A stretch of 7,900 nucleotides of DNA from Hyphomicrobiaceae bacterium (lineage in GTDB: Bacteria > Pseudomonadota > Alphaproteobacteria > Rhizobiales > MH13), in the NCBI GenBank assembly GCA_020442235.1, contig JAGRKQ010000123.1, positions 1 to 7,900 on the forward strand, given 5' to 3'. The notes beneath the pieces are model-generated. The model worked only from the letters and a program-made list of their open reading frames with translations, was not told the DNA's origin and ran no database searches. The position numbers and the translations under genes are program-made. This document shows, in pieces, positions 1 to 6,206 of this stretch (the first letter of the stretch is position 1; each line of letters starts with the position of its first letter).

Positions 1-305
1 GGCTTGGTCATGTAGTCATCCGCGCCGACGCCGAGGCCGCGCACCTTGTCCTCGATGCCGCCGATGCCCGACAGGATGAGAATGGGTGTCTTGACCTTGG
101 ATACACGCAGCGTGCGCAGAACCTCATAACCCGACATGTCGGGAAGGTTCAGGTCGAGAAGAATAATGTCGTAGTCGTAGAGTTTGCCGAGGTCGATGCC
201 TTCCTCGCCAAACATGGTCGTATAGACGTTGAAGCTCTCCGACTTCAGCATCAGTTCGATGCTTTGCGCCGTTGCTTTATCGTCCTCGATCAGCAGAACA
301 CGCAT
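1..305 (-). CDS. ctrA: Cell-cycle response regulator CtrA, N-terminal part (cut by left edge)
   Basis: CtrA is an OmpR/PhoB-type response regulator that, when phosphorylated, binds TTAA-N7-TTAAC boxes. It controls DNA methylation, cell division and flagellar genes in alphaproteobacteria and blocks replication initiation in Caulobacter. Only the receiver domain is in view (101 whole codons). The protein opens MRVLLIEDD, giving acidic-pocket residues E7, D8 and D9. It continues with [15 protein letters not shown], the phospho-acceptor D51 in [19 protein letters not shown], and K101 in DDYMTK. The winged-helix DNA-binding domain lies off the left edge. The start is the ATG at 303-305, preceded by an AAGGGG Shine-Dalgarno with a 6-nt gap. 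The gene diverges from fliI across a 385-bp control region. Its near-identity to rhizobial CtrA, recalled from the family, makes the call firm. The variable stretch TTMFGEEG and the SGIGGIEDK loop are normal variation. Confidence 0.97.
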   Translation of the reverse strand, partial: MRVLLIEDDKATAQSIELMLKSESFNVYTTMFGEEGIDLGKLYDYDIILLDLNLPDMSGYEVLRTLRVSKVKTPILILSGIGGIEDKVRGLGVGADDYMTK

Positions 306-311
306 GCCAAT

Positions 312-317
312 CCCCTT
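312..317 (-). promoter_or_regulatory. Ribosome binding site of ctrA
   Basis: On the minus strand this reads AAGGGG, with six bases (ATTGGC) before the ATG of ctrA. It fixes the start codon at 303-305. Confidence 0.75.
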
Positions 318-380
318 TAGCCCTGTCCTGGGTTCGTCGAACGGTCTGGTACGCGACCGTAACGGGGGGCTCTTCAGCCC

Positions 381-396
381 TTAAATTAACGCTAAC
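381..396 (+). promoter_or_regulatory. Near-consensus CtrA box upstream of ctrA
   Basis: TTAA at 381-384, seven bases, then CTAAC at 392-396. This matches the CtrA consensus TTAA-N7-TTAAC at every defined base except one. It lies about 75 bp before the ctrA start codon, where an autoregulatory site would be expected, since CtrA controls its own promoters in Caulobacter and in rhizobia. Binding here is inferred. Single half-sites at 417-420 and 496-500 are nearby but lack a matching partner seven bases away. Confidence 0.55.
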
Positions 397-471
397 GCTC
401 ACTTGTAAGCGAAAGGTTAATCCGAGCTTTCGGACAGACCCTTTCTTCAACGGGTTGGCAACGAGTGCAGT

Positions 472-579
472 GATTCGCTTTGCCTGTCACAATGGTTAAC
501 AGACTGCGAATCAGCGCCGCAAGAGTCCGACCGCAATCGATTCCCCTGCTGGTGCAGAAATCCGCCCTCGGGCAGATTC
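472..579. promoter_or_regulatory. Cluster of five GANTC (CcrM-type methylation) sites
   Basis: GATTC 472-476, GAATC 508-512, GAGTC 523-527, GATTC 539-543 and GATTC 575-579. GANTC is the target of the cell-cycle DNA methyltransferase CcrM, and in Caulobacter a GANTC in a ctrA promoter ties transcription to replication fork passage. By eye I find only about eight other GANTC sites in the remaining 7.8 kb, so five in 108 bp is a strong local excess. The first two sites sit in an 8-bp inverted repeat, TGATTCGC (471-478) and GCGAATCA (506-513). GATTCGC recurs at 575-581. The methyltransferase itself is not in this window. Confidence 0.6.
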
Positions 580-634
580 GCGGCTCCTGAAACACGTTCC
601 CAACAACGCTTGTGTCCTTTTTCTGTCATCATGC

Positions 635-650
635 TTAACGGGGCGTTAAC
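635..650 (+). promoter_or_regulatory. Perfect CtrA binding box before fliI
   Basis: TTAACGGGGCGTTAAC fits TTAA-N7-TTAAC exactly. It is also a dyad: TTAACG and CGTTAA flank GGG. The box ends 40 bp before the TTG start of fliI, the usual position for CtrA-activated class II flagellar promoters. It strongly suggests direct CtrA control of the fliI-fliJ operon. Because of the symmetry the reverse strand also has TTAA-N7-TTAA, but only the forward reading has the extra C. Confidence 0.8.
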
Positions 651-674
651 AGGCGGTGCGACAGTCTGGCCCTG

Positions 675-680
675 AAGGAG
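675..680 (+). promoter_or_regulatory. Ribosome binding site of fliI
   Basis: AAGGAG with a 10-nt gap to the TTG at 691-693. It supports the TTG start, as no ATG or GTG nearby is better placed. Confidence 0.7.
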
Positions 681-690
681 ACACATCACC

Positions 691-2031
691 TTGAAGGAAC
701 TCGATCGGCTCAAAACGGTGGTGCGCGCCGTCGACGATCTGCCCGAAACGGAGATCTTCGGCCGCGTGACCGGGGTGCAGGGGCTTCTTGTCGAAGTCGC
801 CGGCCCCTTGCACGCCTTTGCCGTCGGGGCGCGGCTTTTCGTCGAGACCGGCGCGCGCAGCGGCGTGATGATCGAGGTCGTCGGCTTTCGCGGCGATGTG
901 GCGCTGTGCCTGCCTTTCGATACGGTCGAGGGCGTGCGCATGGGCTGCCGGGCGATTCTCAAGGACACCGCGCCTTCGGTGCGTCCCTCGGCACAGTGGC
1001 TGGGGCGGGTGATCGATGCGCTCGGCCGGCCCGTCGATGGCAAGGGGCCGCTTCTCGACGGGGCGGATGCGTTTCACATCAAGGCCTCGCCGCCACCGCC
1101 GGCCAGCCGTGCCCGGCTCGGTCCGCCGATCGATCTCGGCGTGCGGGCGCTCAACACCTTCGTGACCTGCTGCGAGGGGCAGCGCATGGGCATCTTTGCC
1201 GGCTCCGGCGTCGGCAAGTCGGTGCTGCTGTCCATGCTGGCGCGCAACACGGCGGCCGATGTCGCGGTGATCGGCCTGATCGGCGAGCGCGGGCGCGAAT
1301 TGCAGGAATTCATCGAGGACGATCTCGGGCCGGAGGGCCTGAAGCGCGCCGTCATCGTCGTGGCGACCTCGGATGAAAGCGCCCTGATGCGCAAGCAGGC
1401 GGCCTATCTTGCCATGACCACGGCGGAGGCCTTCCGCGCGCAGGGAAAGAGCGTGCTCCTGATGATGGATTCGCTCACCCGCTTTGCCATGGCCCAGCGT
1501 GAGATCGGCCTTGCCGCCGGCGAGCCGCCAACCTCGCGCGGTTATCCGCCGACGACCTTTACCGAACTGCCGCGCCTGCTGGAGCGCGCCGGCCCCGGTC
1601 CACGCGGCGAGGGCACGATCACGGGCCTCTTCACCGTGCTCATCGAGGGCGACGACCACAACGAGCCGATCGCCGATGCGGTGCGTTCCATCGTCGACGG
1701 TCACATCGTCATGGAGCGTTCGATTGCGGAACGGGGGCGATATCCGGCGATCAACATTCTTAAATCAGTTTCCCGCACCATGCCCGGCAGTGTTCCCGAA
1801 GCGCGCCGACCGTTGATCCGCAACGCGCGCAACCTGATGAGCGTCTATGCCGACATGGAAGAACTCATCCGGCTCGGGGCCTATCGGCGCGGGTCCGATG
1901 CAGATGTTGATCGTGCGATCGGGCTTCACGACGATTTTGAAACCTTTTTGTCGCAAGACAAGAAGGACCGGACCAGTCTGGAGGAAGGCTATGATCGCCT
2001 CGCCGCCATCCTGGACGGCCAGGAGGGGTAG
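691..2031 (+). CDS. fliI: Flagellar type III export ATPase FliI
   Basis: FliI is the cytoplasmic hexameric ATPase of the flagellar export apparatus. It is related to the F1 beta subunit and unloads export substrates from chaperones at the FlhA/FlhB gate. The 446-residue product has the usual family length. It shows an N-terminal beta-barrel region (about 20-90), the P-loop AGSGVGKS with K176 and S177, the catalytic-glutamate segment IGERGRE (E199), and a Walker B strand VLLMMD ending at D260. The FliI/YscN signature GEPPTSRGYPPTTFTELPRL follows. The C-terminus is helical. Translation begins at TTG 691, chosen from the Shine-Dalgarno at 675-680 and because the protein then opens MKELDRLKTVV. 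fliJ follows after 42 bp, so the two are probably one transcript. A perfect CtrA box lies 40 bp upstream. SctN-type ATPases of virulence systems are close relatives, but the FlhA and FlbD neighbours favour the flagellar role. Confidence 0.97.
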   Translation: MKELDRLKTVVRAVDDLPETEIFGRVTGVQGLLVEVAGPLHAFAVGARLFVETGARSGVMIEVVGFRGDVALCLPFDTVEGVRMGCRAILKDTAPSVRPSAQWLGRVIDALGRPVDGKGPLLDGADAFHIKASPPPPASRARLGPPIDLGVRALNTFVTCCEGQRMGIFAGSGVGKSVLLSMLARNTAADVAVIGLIGERGRELQEFIEDDLGPEGLKRAVIVVATSDESALMRKQAAYLAMTTAEAFRAQGKSVLLMMDSLTRFAMAQREIGLAAGEPPTSRGYPPTTFTELPRLLERAGPGPRGEGTITGLFTVLIEGDDHNEPIADAVRSIVDGHIVMERSIAERGRYPAINILKSVSRTMPGSVPEARRPLIRNARNLMSVYADMEELIRLGAYRRGSDADVDRAIGLHDDFETFLSQDKKDRTSLEEGYDRLAAILDGQEG

Positions 2032-2037
2032 GGGCCC

Positions 2038-2070
2038 ATGGCCTCGACGCGTGTTTCTTGGGGGTATTGA
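2038..2070 (+). CDS. Possible 10-codon mini-ORF between fliI and fliJ
   Basis: An ATG at 2038 opens a 10-residue frame (MASTRVSWGY) that ends with TGA at 2068-2070, three bases before the fliJ ATG. It is in the same frame as both neighbours. A strong AGGAGG at 2021-2026, overlapping the end of fliI, sits 11 bases before this ATG. That is a better Shine-Dalgarno than anything directly in front of fliJ. Ribosomes loading here could terminate and restart at fliJ. It may equally be chance, and no family is recognised. Confidence 0.25.
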   Translation: MASTRVSWGY

Positions 2071-2073
2071 GTC

Positions 2074-2496
2074 ATGAAATCGCGTGAAAGTCTGATCCGC
2101 CTGAAGCGTTTCCAGGTCGACGAAAAGCGTCGCACCCTGAGTCAGATCGAACGCATGATGGCGGATTTCGAGCGCATGGCTGCCGAACTCGATCGCGAGG
2201 TCGAAATCGAGCAGCAGAAGGCCGGCGTCACCGACGTCGCGCATTACGCATATCCGACCTACGCCAAGGCCGCTGCGGCCCGGCGCGACAATCTTCGCGA
2301 ATCGGCGGAAAATCTGAAGGGCCAGCTGGAGCAGGCCCAGAACGATCTCGCCGAAGCCGTGGAAGAGCTGAAGAAGGTCGAACTTCTGGAAGAGCGCGAT
2401 CAGGACCGTGATCGCATCGCCCAGGAAGATGCCGAGCGCGCGGCGATGGAAGAAGCCGAGCGCGCCCGTCGTTACCGCGCAGCCCGCATCGGCTGA
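2074..2496 (+). CDS. fliJ: FliJ-family flagellar export coiled-coil protein
   Basis: FliJ is a small antiparallel coiled-coil protein of the flagellar export apparatus. It sits in the FliI hexamer like the gamma subunit of F1, contacts FlhA, and helps recycle export chaperones. This product has 140 residues, almost wholly charged and helical. Helix 1 runs from about residue 5 to 50 (LIRLKRFQVDEKRRTLSQIE and on). A turn holding GVTDVAHYAYPTY covers about 51-63. Helix 2 runs from about 64 to 135 and ends in an E/R-rich tail. There is no signal peptide or membrane segment. The start is ATG 2074, and only a weak G-run (2060-2064) precedes it, so translation may be coupled to upstream reading. FliJ proteins are poorly conserved, and many alphaproteobacterial members are labelled hypothetical. 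The call rests on size, coiled-coil form and position right after fliI. Confidence 0.85.
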   Translation: MKSRESLIRLKRFQVDEKRRTLSQIERMMADFERMAAELDREVEIEQQKAGVTDVAHYAYPTYAKAAAARRDNLRESAENLKGQLEQAQNDLAEAVEELKKVELLEERDQDRDRIAQEDAERAAMEEAERARRYRAARIG

Positions 2497-2500
2497 AGCC

Positions 2501-2528
2501 GGTCTTTGGGCCGCCCGGCCGAAAGACC
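2501..2528. terminator. Hairpin terminator between convergent fliJ and GNAT gene
   Basis: GGTCTTT (2501-2507) pairs with AAAGACC (2522-2528). After one G-G mismatch, GGCC (2509-2512) pairs with GGCC (2517-2520) around a GCCC loop. The hairpin starts 4 bp after the fliJ stop and abuts the stop codon of the minus-strand GNAT gene, so it can serve both transcripts. No clear U-tract follows on either strand, so a bidirectional terminator is likely but not certain. Confidence 0.7.
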
Positions 2529-2819
2529 TCAGTTCACGACATCCTGCCATTCGGGATGGCGGGAGATCTGCGCCTTGGCATAGGGACAGAGCGGGATCAG
2601 TTTGAACCCGGCCTCGCGGGCGTGCTCGACCAGATCGCGCACCAGCGCCTCGCCAATCCCCCGGCCGCGCAAGGCATCGGGCACGCCGGTGTGATCGACG
2701 ATGATCAGGCCCTTGTTGACCCGGCTCCAGGTGATTTCGGCTTCATGACCGTCCAAAGAGGCGACGGACCGGCCTTTGCTGCCGGTGTCTTCGCGGCGGA
2801 TGCGCAGGGCGTCGTTCAT
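2529..2819 (-). CDS. Small GNAT-family N-acetyltransferase (COG2388 type)
   Basis: A 96-residue protein of the short GNAT family typified by COG2388 (YidJ/NATD1-like), predicted to transfer an acetyl group from acetyl-CoA to an unknown acceptor in the cytoplasm. The acetyl-CoA loop is LRGRGIGEALVRDLVEHARE (residues 50-69). After it comes LIPLCPYAKAQISRHPEWQD (74-93), whose CPY and RHPEW are hallmarks of the family. The length is typical for a minimal GNAT domain. The start is ATG 2817-2819, giving MNDALRIRRED. A GGAGAAGGA sequence sits just before it, and longer frames upstream lack family sequence. It converges on fliJ and diverges from the PqiA-like gene by only 31 bp. No flagellar role is known. 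Confidence 0.88.
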   Translation of the reverse strand: MNDALRIRREDTGSKGRSVASLDGHEAEITWSRVNKGLIIVDHTGVPDALRGRGIGEALVRDLVEHAREAGFKLIPLCPYAKAQISRHPEWQDVVN

Positions 2820-2850
2820 CGGTTCCTTCTCCATCAGGACAGGAAGGTCT

Positions 2851-3441
2851 ATGCCGGATCGCCGCCATGGGCTTGTGCGGGCGCATCCTTGTGACGATAT
2901 GGGGCGGCAGTCCCTCAAGGCCAATGGCGGTGCAGAACGCCGGGCCGCTCTTGCAAGGCTTCAAGCGATGGCAGCGCGTGCGGTCCGATTTGCGCCCCTT
3001 CTGAGGCGGCTTGCCGCCGGGATGCTGGCGCTCGGTGGCCTTGCCTTGCTGGGGCCGGGCCTGACCCTTCCAATCGTTTCGGTCGAGCGGCTGGTGTTTT
3101 TTGTCGAGACGCCCTCGATCCTGGAAATCCTGCACAAGCTGCTTCAGGACGGCGAACAGGCACTCGCTCTCATTCTCGGTGCAGTGTCCGTCGTTTTTCC
3201 GGTGTTCAAGGGATTGGGGCTGGTTGCGGCCGCGGCGGCGCCGAAGCGCCTGCGCCTGATTGCGCGCATTCTCGGCATGCTCGGGCGCTTCCAGATGGTG
3301 GACGTGGTCGTCGTTGCGCTGGCGATCTTCGCTGCCAAGGCTTCGGGGCTTGCCGATGCGGCATCACAGCCGGGCCTGTGGTTCTATGCCGCCTCGGCGG
3401 TTGCGGCCGCGGCCTCGGCGGCGCTGATCAGGAAGGCCTGA
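2851..3441 (+). CDS. PqiA-like paraquat-inducible membrane protein, single domain
   Basis: A 196-residue inner-membrane protein resembling one domain of paraquat-inducible protein A. PqiA proteins work with MCE-type lipid-transfer proteins (PqiB) at the envelope, but no such partner is here. Four hydrophobic segments are visible at about 49-70, 104-127, 147-163 and 175-193. Family-like sequence includes LPIVSVERLVFFVETPSILE (74-93), VFPVFK (115-120), GRFQMVDVVVVALAIFAAK (145-163) and PGLWFYAAS (174-182). The cysteine zinc-ribbons of full-length PqiA are absent, as in other short single-domain members. The start is uncertain. ATG 2851 has AGGA six bases upstream, while ATG 2968 (157 residues, AAGG nine bases upstream) begins just before the first membrane helix, and codons between the two look less biased. 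Its 3' end overlaps the convergent GNAT gene by 14 bp. Confidence 0.75.
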   Translation: MPDRRHGLVRAHPCDDMGRQSLKANGGAERRAALARLQAMAARAVRFAPLLRRLAAGMLALGGLALLGPGLTLPIVSVERLVFFVETPSILEILHKLLQDGEQALALILGAVSVVFPVFKGLGLVAAAAAPKRLRLIARILGMLGRFQMVDVVVVALAIFAAKASGLADAASQPGLWFYAASAVAAAASAALIRKA

Positions 3442-3443
3442 TC
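3426..3443. terminator. Compact hairpin spanning two convergent stop codons
   Basis: GATCAGG (3426-3432), loop AAGG, CCTGATC (3437-3443): a perfect 7-bp stem with a 4-nt loop. The TGA of the PqiA-like gene (3439-3441) lies in the right arm and the TGA of the minus-strand GNAT (complement of 3428-3430) in the left arm. A two-way terminator role is inferred. The stem is short and no U-tract follows. Confidence 0.4.
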
Positions 3444-4084
3444 CCAAGCGGAACATGCGGGGCGGCATCGGCACGGATGAGGCCGTTGAGCCGCGGGTCC
3501 TCGATCATCTCGACATGCGTCAAGACCGGCCTGAAGCCGAAGCGCTGATAGAAGGAAAGCGCGGCCGGATGGTCGAAGGTGCAGGTGTGCACGAAGAAGC
3601 TCCGGGTCTCGGGCCGCGACCAGGCGCGCTCCATCGCCATCGCCATCAGCGCCGGACCCAGCCCCTTGCCGGTGCGGTGCGGGGCAAGGCCGAGAAAGGC
3701 GAGTTCGACTTCGGCCGGATTGCGGAAATCGAGTTCCAGAAGGCCGCAGGGACCGCTCGCATCCTCCAGCAGAAAACGTTCGATCGCCGGATCGTTGAGG
3801 ATCGCCTCCAGCCTGTCGTCGGCCATCACCAGCCGCGAGGTCCAAAGCCAGTCTTCGCCGATCTGGCGGAACAGGGCGCGATGATCGGCAAGATCGTGGC
3901 CATGGCCATCCTTCAGGACGAGCCCGTCCGGCAGAGTGGCCGTTTTCGGCAAGGTGGCTGGCCGCTCCATGGTCAGGTAGGTGACGATGGTGGCGATGTG
4001 GCCGGACGGCAGGATGCGGTCCTCGCGCGGCTGTTGATCGAGCGCGCGCGCATGGGCAAGGGCGGTCCTGAAGGGCTCAGACAT
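3428..4084 (-). CDS. GNAT-family N-acetyltransferase, coupled to flhA
   Basis: A 218-residue predicted cytoplasmic acetyl-CoA-dependent acetyltransferase with unknown substrate. Residues 1-50 include LPSGHIATIVTYLTM, an N-terminal extension I have seen in front of such GNAT domains. The catalytic fold follows: DWLWTSRLVM (78-87), FLLEDASGPCGLLELDF (104-120), VELAFLGLAPHRTGKGLGPA (126-145) as the CoA-binding beta4-loop, and the C-terminal FVHTCTFDHPAALSFYQRFG (164-183). The ATG (4082-4084) lies inside the end of flhA: the sequence ATGTCTGA holds both the start of this gene and the TGA of flhA, an 8-bp overlap typical of translational coupling. No good Shine-Dalgarno precedes it, which fits coupling. 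An internal ATG (M39) would lose the N-terminal segment. Its place in a flagellar transcript is odd, but a flagellar substrate cannot be inferred from sequence alone. Confidence 0.9.
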   Translation of the reverse strand: MSEPFRTALAHARALDQQPREDRILPSGHIATIVTYLTMERPATLPKTATLPDGLVLKDGHGHDLADHRALFRQIGEDWLWTSRLVMADDRLEAILNDPAIERFLLEDASGPCGLLELDFRNPAEVELAFLGLAPHRTGKGLGPALMAMAMERAWSRPETRSFFVHTCTFDHPAALSFYQRFGFRPVLTHVEMIEDPRLNGLIRADAAPHVPLGIRPS

Positions 4085-6206
4085 TGCCCAGCGTCTTCAG
4101 GCGGGCGCGGGGATGAATCTCGGCCTGCGACAACACGGTCGTCTGGGCGCGGAAGCGTTCGACGATGGCGCGCACATGCGCACGGATGCCGGGCGAGGTC
4201 AGGAGCACCGGCACTTCGCCGACACCGGCCGCGTCCTCGAAACAGTCGCGCACCTTGAGGATGAACTCCTGAAGCCTGGAAGGCTGCATCGCCAGATGCT
4301 TGTCCTCGCCGTCGCCGATGAGGCTTTCGGCAAAGGCGGTTTCCCACTGCGGCGACAGGGTGATGATCGGAAGATAGCCGTTGGGCGACTGGTTCTGGGC
4401 GCAGATCTGCAAGGCGAGGCGCTGGCGCACATGTTCCACGATGCCGCGGATGCCGCGCCCGTAGCTCGAGGCTTCGGCGATGCCTTCCAGGATCGTTTCC
4501 AGATCGCGGATGGAGACGCGCTCGGAGAGAAGCTCCTGCAGCACGCGCTGGATGCCCGAGGTGGAGATCTGCGCCGGGACGATGTCCTCGACGAGCTTCT
4601 GCGCCTCGCTCGGCAGTTCGTTGAGAAGCTTCTGCACATCGGCATAGGACAGAAGCTCGGACATGTTGGATTTGAGAAGTTCGGTCAGGTGGGTGGAGAT
4701 CACGGTGGCCGGATCGACGACCGTATAGCCCTTGATCTCGGCCTGGTCGCGCAGATTGCCCTCCACCCAGGTGGCCGGCAGGCCGAAGGTCGGCTCGGTC
4801 GTCTGGCGGCCGGGCAGGTCCACGGGTCCGCCGTCGGGGTTCATCACCATGAACTGGCGGGCGAAGACCATGCCGCTGCCGGCATCGACTTCCTTGATCT
4901 TGATGACGTAGCTGTTGCCCTCGATCTGCACATTGTCGAGCAGGCGCACCGAGGGCATGACGAAGCCGAGTTCGGAGGCGAGCTGGCGACGCAGCGCCTT
5001 GATCTGGTCGGTCAGCCGGTCCGCGCCTTCTCCCCCCTCGATCAGCGACAGGAGGCCGTAGCCCAGTTCGATGCGCAGGTCGTCAATCCGCAGCGCCGTC
5101 TGGATCGGCTCTTCGGCCGGGGCGGCTTCGGCGGTGGCCTTGGCCATGGCGTCGGCCGCGGCCTTTTCCACCGCCTGCTTCTTGCGGGCTTCCTCGGAGC
5201 GCCAAGCCAGATAGCCGGCAAGGCCGGCAAGGCTGAGGAAGGGAATCGCCGGAATGCCGGGCAGCATCGCCATCACCGCCATGACGAAGGCGGACATGCC
5301 AAGCGCCTTGGGATAGCCGGAGAGCTGATCCATCAGCGCCTTGTCGGCGGCGCCCGAGACGCCGGCCTTGGAGACGAGCAGGCCGGCGGCGGTGGAGACG
5401 ACAAGGGCGGGGATCTGGCTGACGAGACCGTCGCCGACGGTTAGCAGCGTGTAGCTGTGGGCGGCCTCGCCGAAGGACAGCTCCATCTGCACGACGCCGA
5501 TGATGATGCCGCCGATGACGTTGATGAAGGTGATCAGAAGGCCGGCGATGGCGTCGCCGCGCACGAATTTCGAGGCACCGTCCATGGCGCCGAAGAAGGC
5601 GCTTTCGTCTTCCAGTTCCTTGCGGCGGCGGCGTGCCTCGGCCTCGTCGATGAGGCCGGCGGACAGGTCGGCGTCGATCGCCATCTGCTTGCCGGGCATG
5701 GCGTCGAGGGTGAAGCGGGCGGCGACTTCCGCGATGCGGCCGGAACCCTTGGTGATGACGATGAAGTTCACGATCACCAGGATCGCGAAGACGATGATGC
5801 CGATGACGAAATTGCCGCCCATGACGAAGGCGCCAAAGGCCTCGATCACCTGCCCGGCCGCATCCGTTCCCTGATGGCCGCCGGAAAGAATGAGGCGCGT
5901 CGAGGCAAGGTTCAGTGCCAGACGCAGCATGGTGGCGATCAGGAGAACCGTCGGGAAGGCGGAAAATTCCAGCGGCTTGTGGATGAACAGCGAGGTCATC
6001 AGGATCAGGACCGACAGCGTGATCGAGATGGCGAGGAACAGATCCAGAAGCAGCGGCGGCATCGGCATGATGAGGATCACGAGGATCGTCATCACGCCGA
6101 AGGCGAGCGCAAGATCGGGCCGCTTGCCGAGATCCTTCAGCTCGGAAAGGCTCGGAAGCTTCAGGGAAGAGGCGCCCGAAGGCGGTGCGGCGGAGGTATC
6201 GCTCAT
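4077..6206 (-). CDS. flhA: Flagellar export gate protein FlhA
   Basis: FlhA forms the nonameric export gate of the flagellar type III apparatus, using proton flow to drive export and docking FliI, FliJ and chaperone complexes through its cytoplasmic ring. The product is 709 residues from ATG 6204-6206 (MSDTSAAPP), near the family norm of about 690-710. The N-terminal half carries around eight membrane helices (from about residue 33 to 335). The cytoplasmic loop contains the FHIPEP-family signature FTLDAMPGKQMAIDADLSAG (about 165-184) and SAFFGAMDGASKFVRGDAIA (202-221). An A/E-rich linker (335-370) leads to the cytoplasmic domain. An upstream in-frame TTG (6237-6239) would add 11 residues but has no ribosome binding site and falls in a dyad, so the ATG is preferred, though its own Shine-Dalgarno is poor. 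No fliR or flhB follows. A GNAT gene overlaps the 3' end by 8 bp. flbD lies upstream, with an opposing dehydrogenase gene between. Confidence 0.97.
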   Translation of the reverse strand: MSDTSAAPPSGASSLKLPSLSELKDLGKRPDLALAFGVMTILVILIMPMPPLLLDLFLAISITLSVLILMTSLFIHKPLEFSAFPTVLLIATMLRLALNLASTRLILSGGHQGTDAAGQVIEAFGAFVMGGNFVIGIIVFAILVIVNFIVITKGSGRIAEVAARFTLDAMPGKQMAIDADLSAGLIDEAEARRRRKELEDESAFFGAMDGASKFVRGDAIAGLLITFINVIGGIIIGVVQMELSFGEAAHSYTLLTVGDGLVSQIPALVVSTAAGLLVSKAGVSGAADKALMDQLSGYPKALGMSAFVMAVMAMLPGIPAIPFLSLAGLAGYLAWRSEEARKKQAVEKAAADAMAKATAEAAPAEEPIQTALRIDDLRIELGYGLLSLIEGGEGADRLTDQIKALRRQLASELGFVMPSVRLLDNVQIEGNSYVIKIKEVDAGSGMVFARQFMVMNPDGGPVDLPGRQTTEPTFGLPATWVEGNLRDQAEIKGYTVVDPATVISTHLTELLKSNMSELLSYADVQKLLNELPSEAQKLVEDIVPAQISTSGIQRVLQELLSERVSIRDLETILEGIAEASSYGRGIRGIVEHVRQRLALQICAQNQSPNGYLPIITLSPQWETAFAESLIGDGEDKHLAMQPSRLQEFILKVRDCFEDAAGVGEVPVLLTSPGIRAHVRAIVERFRAQTTVLSQAEIHPRARLKTLGNV

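Larger units (their letters stand above)
306..690. promoter_or_regulatory. ctrA-fliI divergent control region (no gene)
   Basis: This 385-bp stretch holds no credible gene. Open frames crossing it lack coding character and overlap real genes. It is visibly less GC-rich than its surroundings and carries TTAA words at 381, 386, 417, 496, 635 and 646, five GANTC sites between 472 and 579, and Shine-Dalgarno sequences at both ends. It must contain the promoters for ctrA (leftward) and fliI (rightward). I could not place convincing -35/-10 pairs by eye, so transcription starts are not called. Confidence 0.85.

Noticed and set aside
460..475. Sigma-54 promoter resemblance (TGGCA...TGCA)
   Set aside because: GG and GC are eight bases apart rather than the required ten, so it cannot be a -24/-12 promoter.
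272..499. Short open frame across the ctrA start and control region
   Set aside because: It overlaps ctrA on the other strand, lacks a Shine-Dalgarno and has no coding character.
646..1704. Minus-strand frame of 352 codons opposite fliI
   Set aside because: It is a shadow of fliI: low-complexity R/A/G/H-rich sequence crossing the CtrA box and the fliI promoter.
3455..4258. Plus-strand frame opposite the second GNAT and the end of flhA
   Set aside because: It is an antisense shadow; both minus-strand genes have family motifs and the frame spans their overlap.
4113..5444. Long plus-strand open frame (443 codons) opposite flhA
   Set aside because: The minus strand encodes FlhA with clear family sequence. 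The plus-strand translation is G/H/D/R-rich with no recognisable domain, as expected for an antisense shadow in high-GC DNA.
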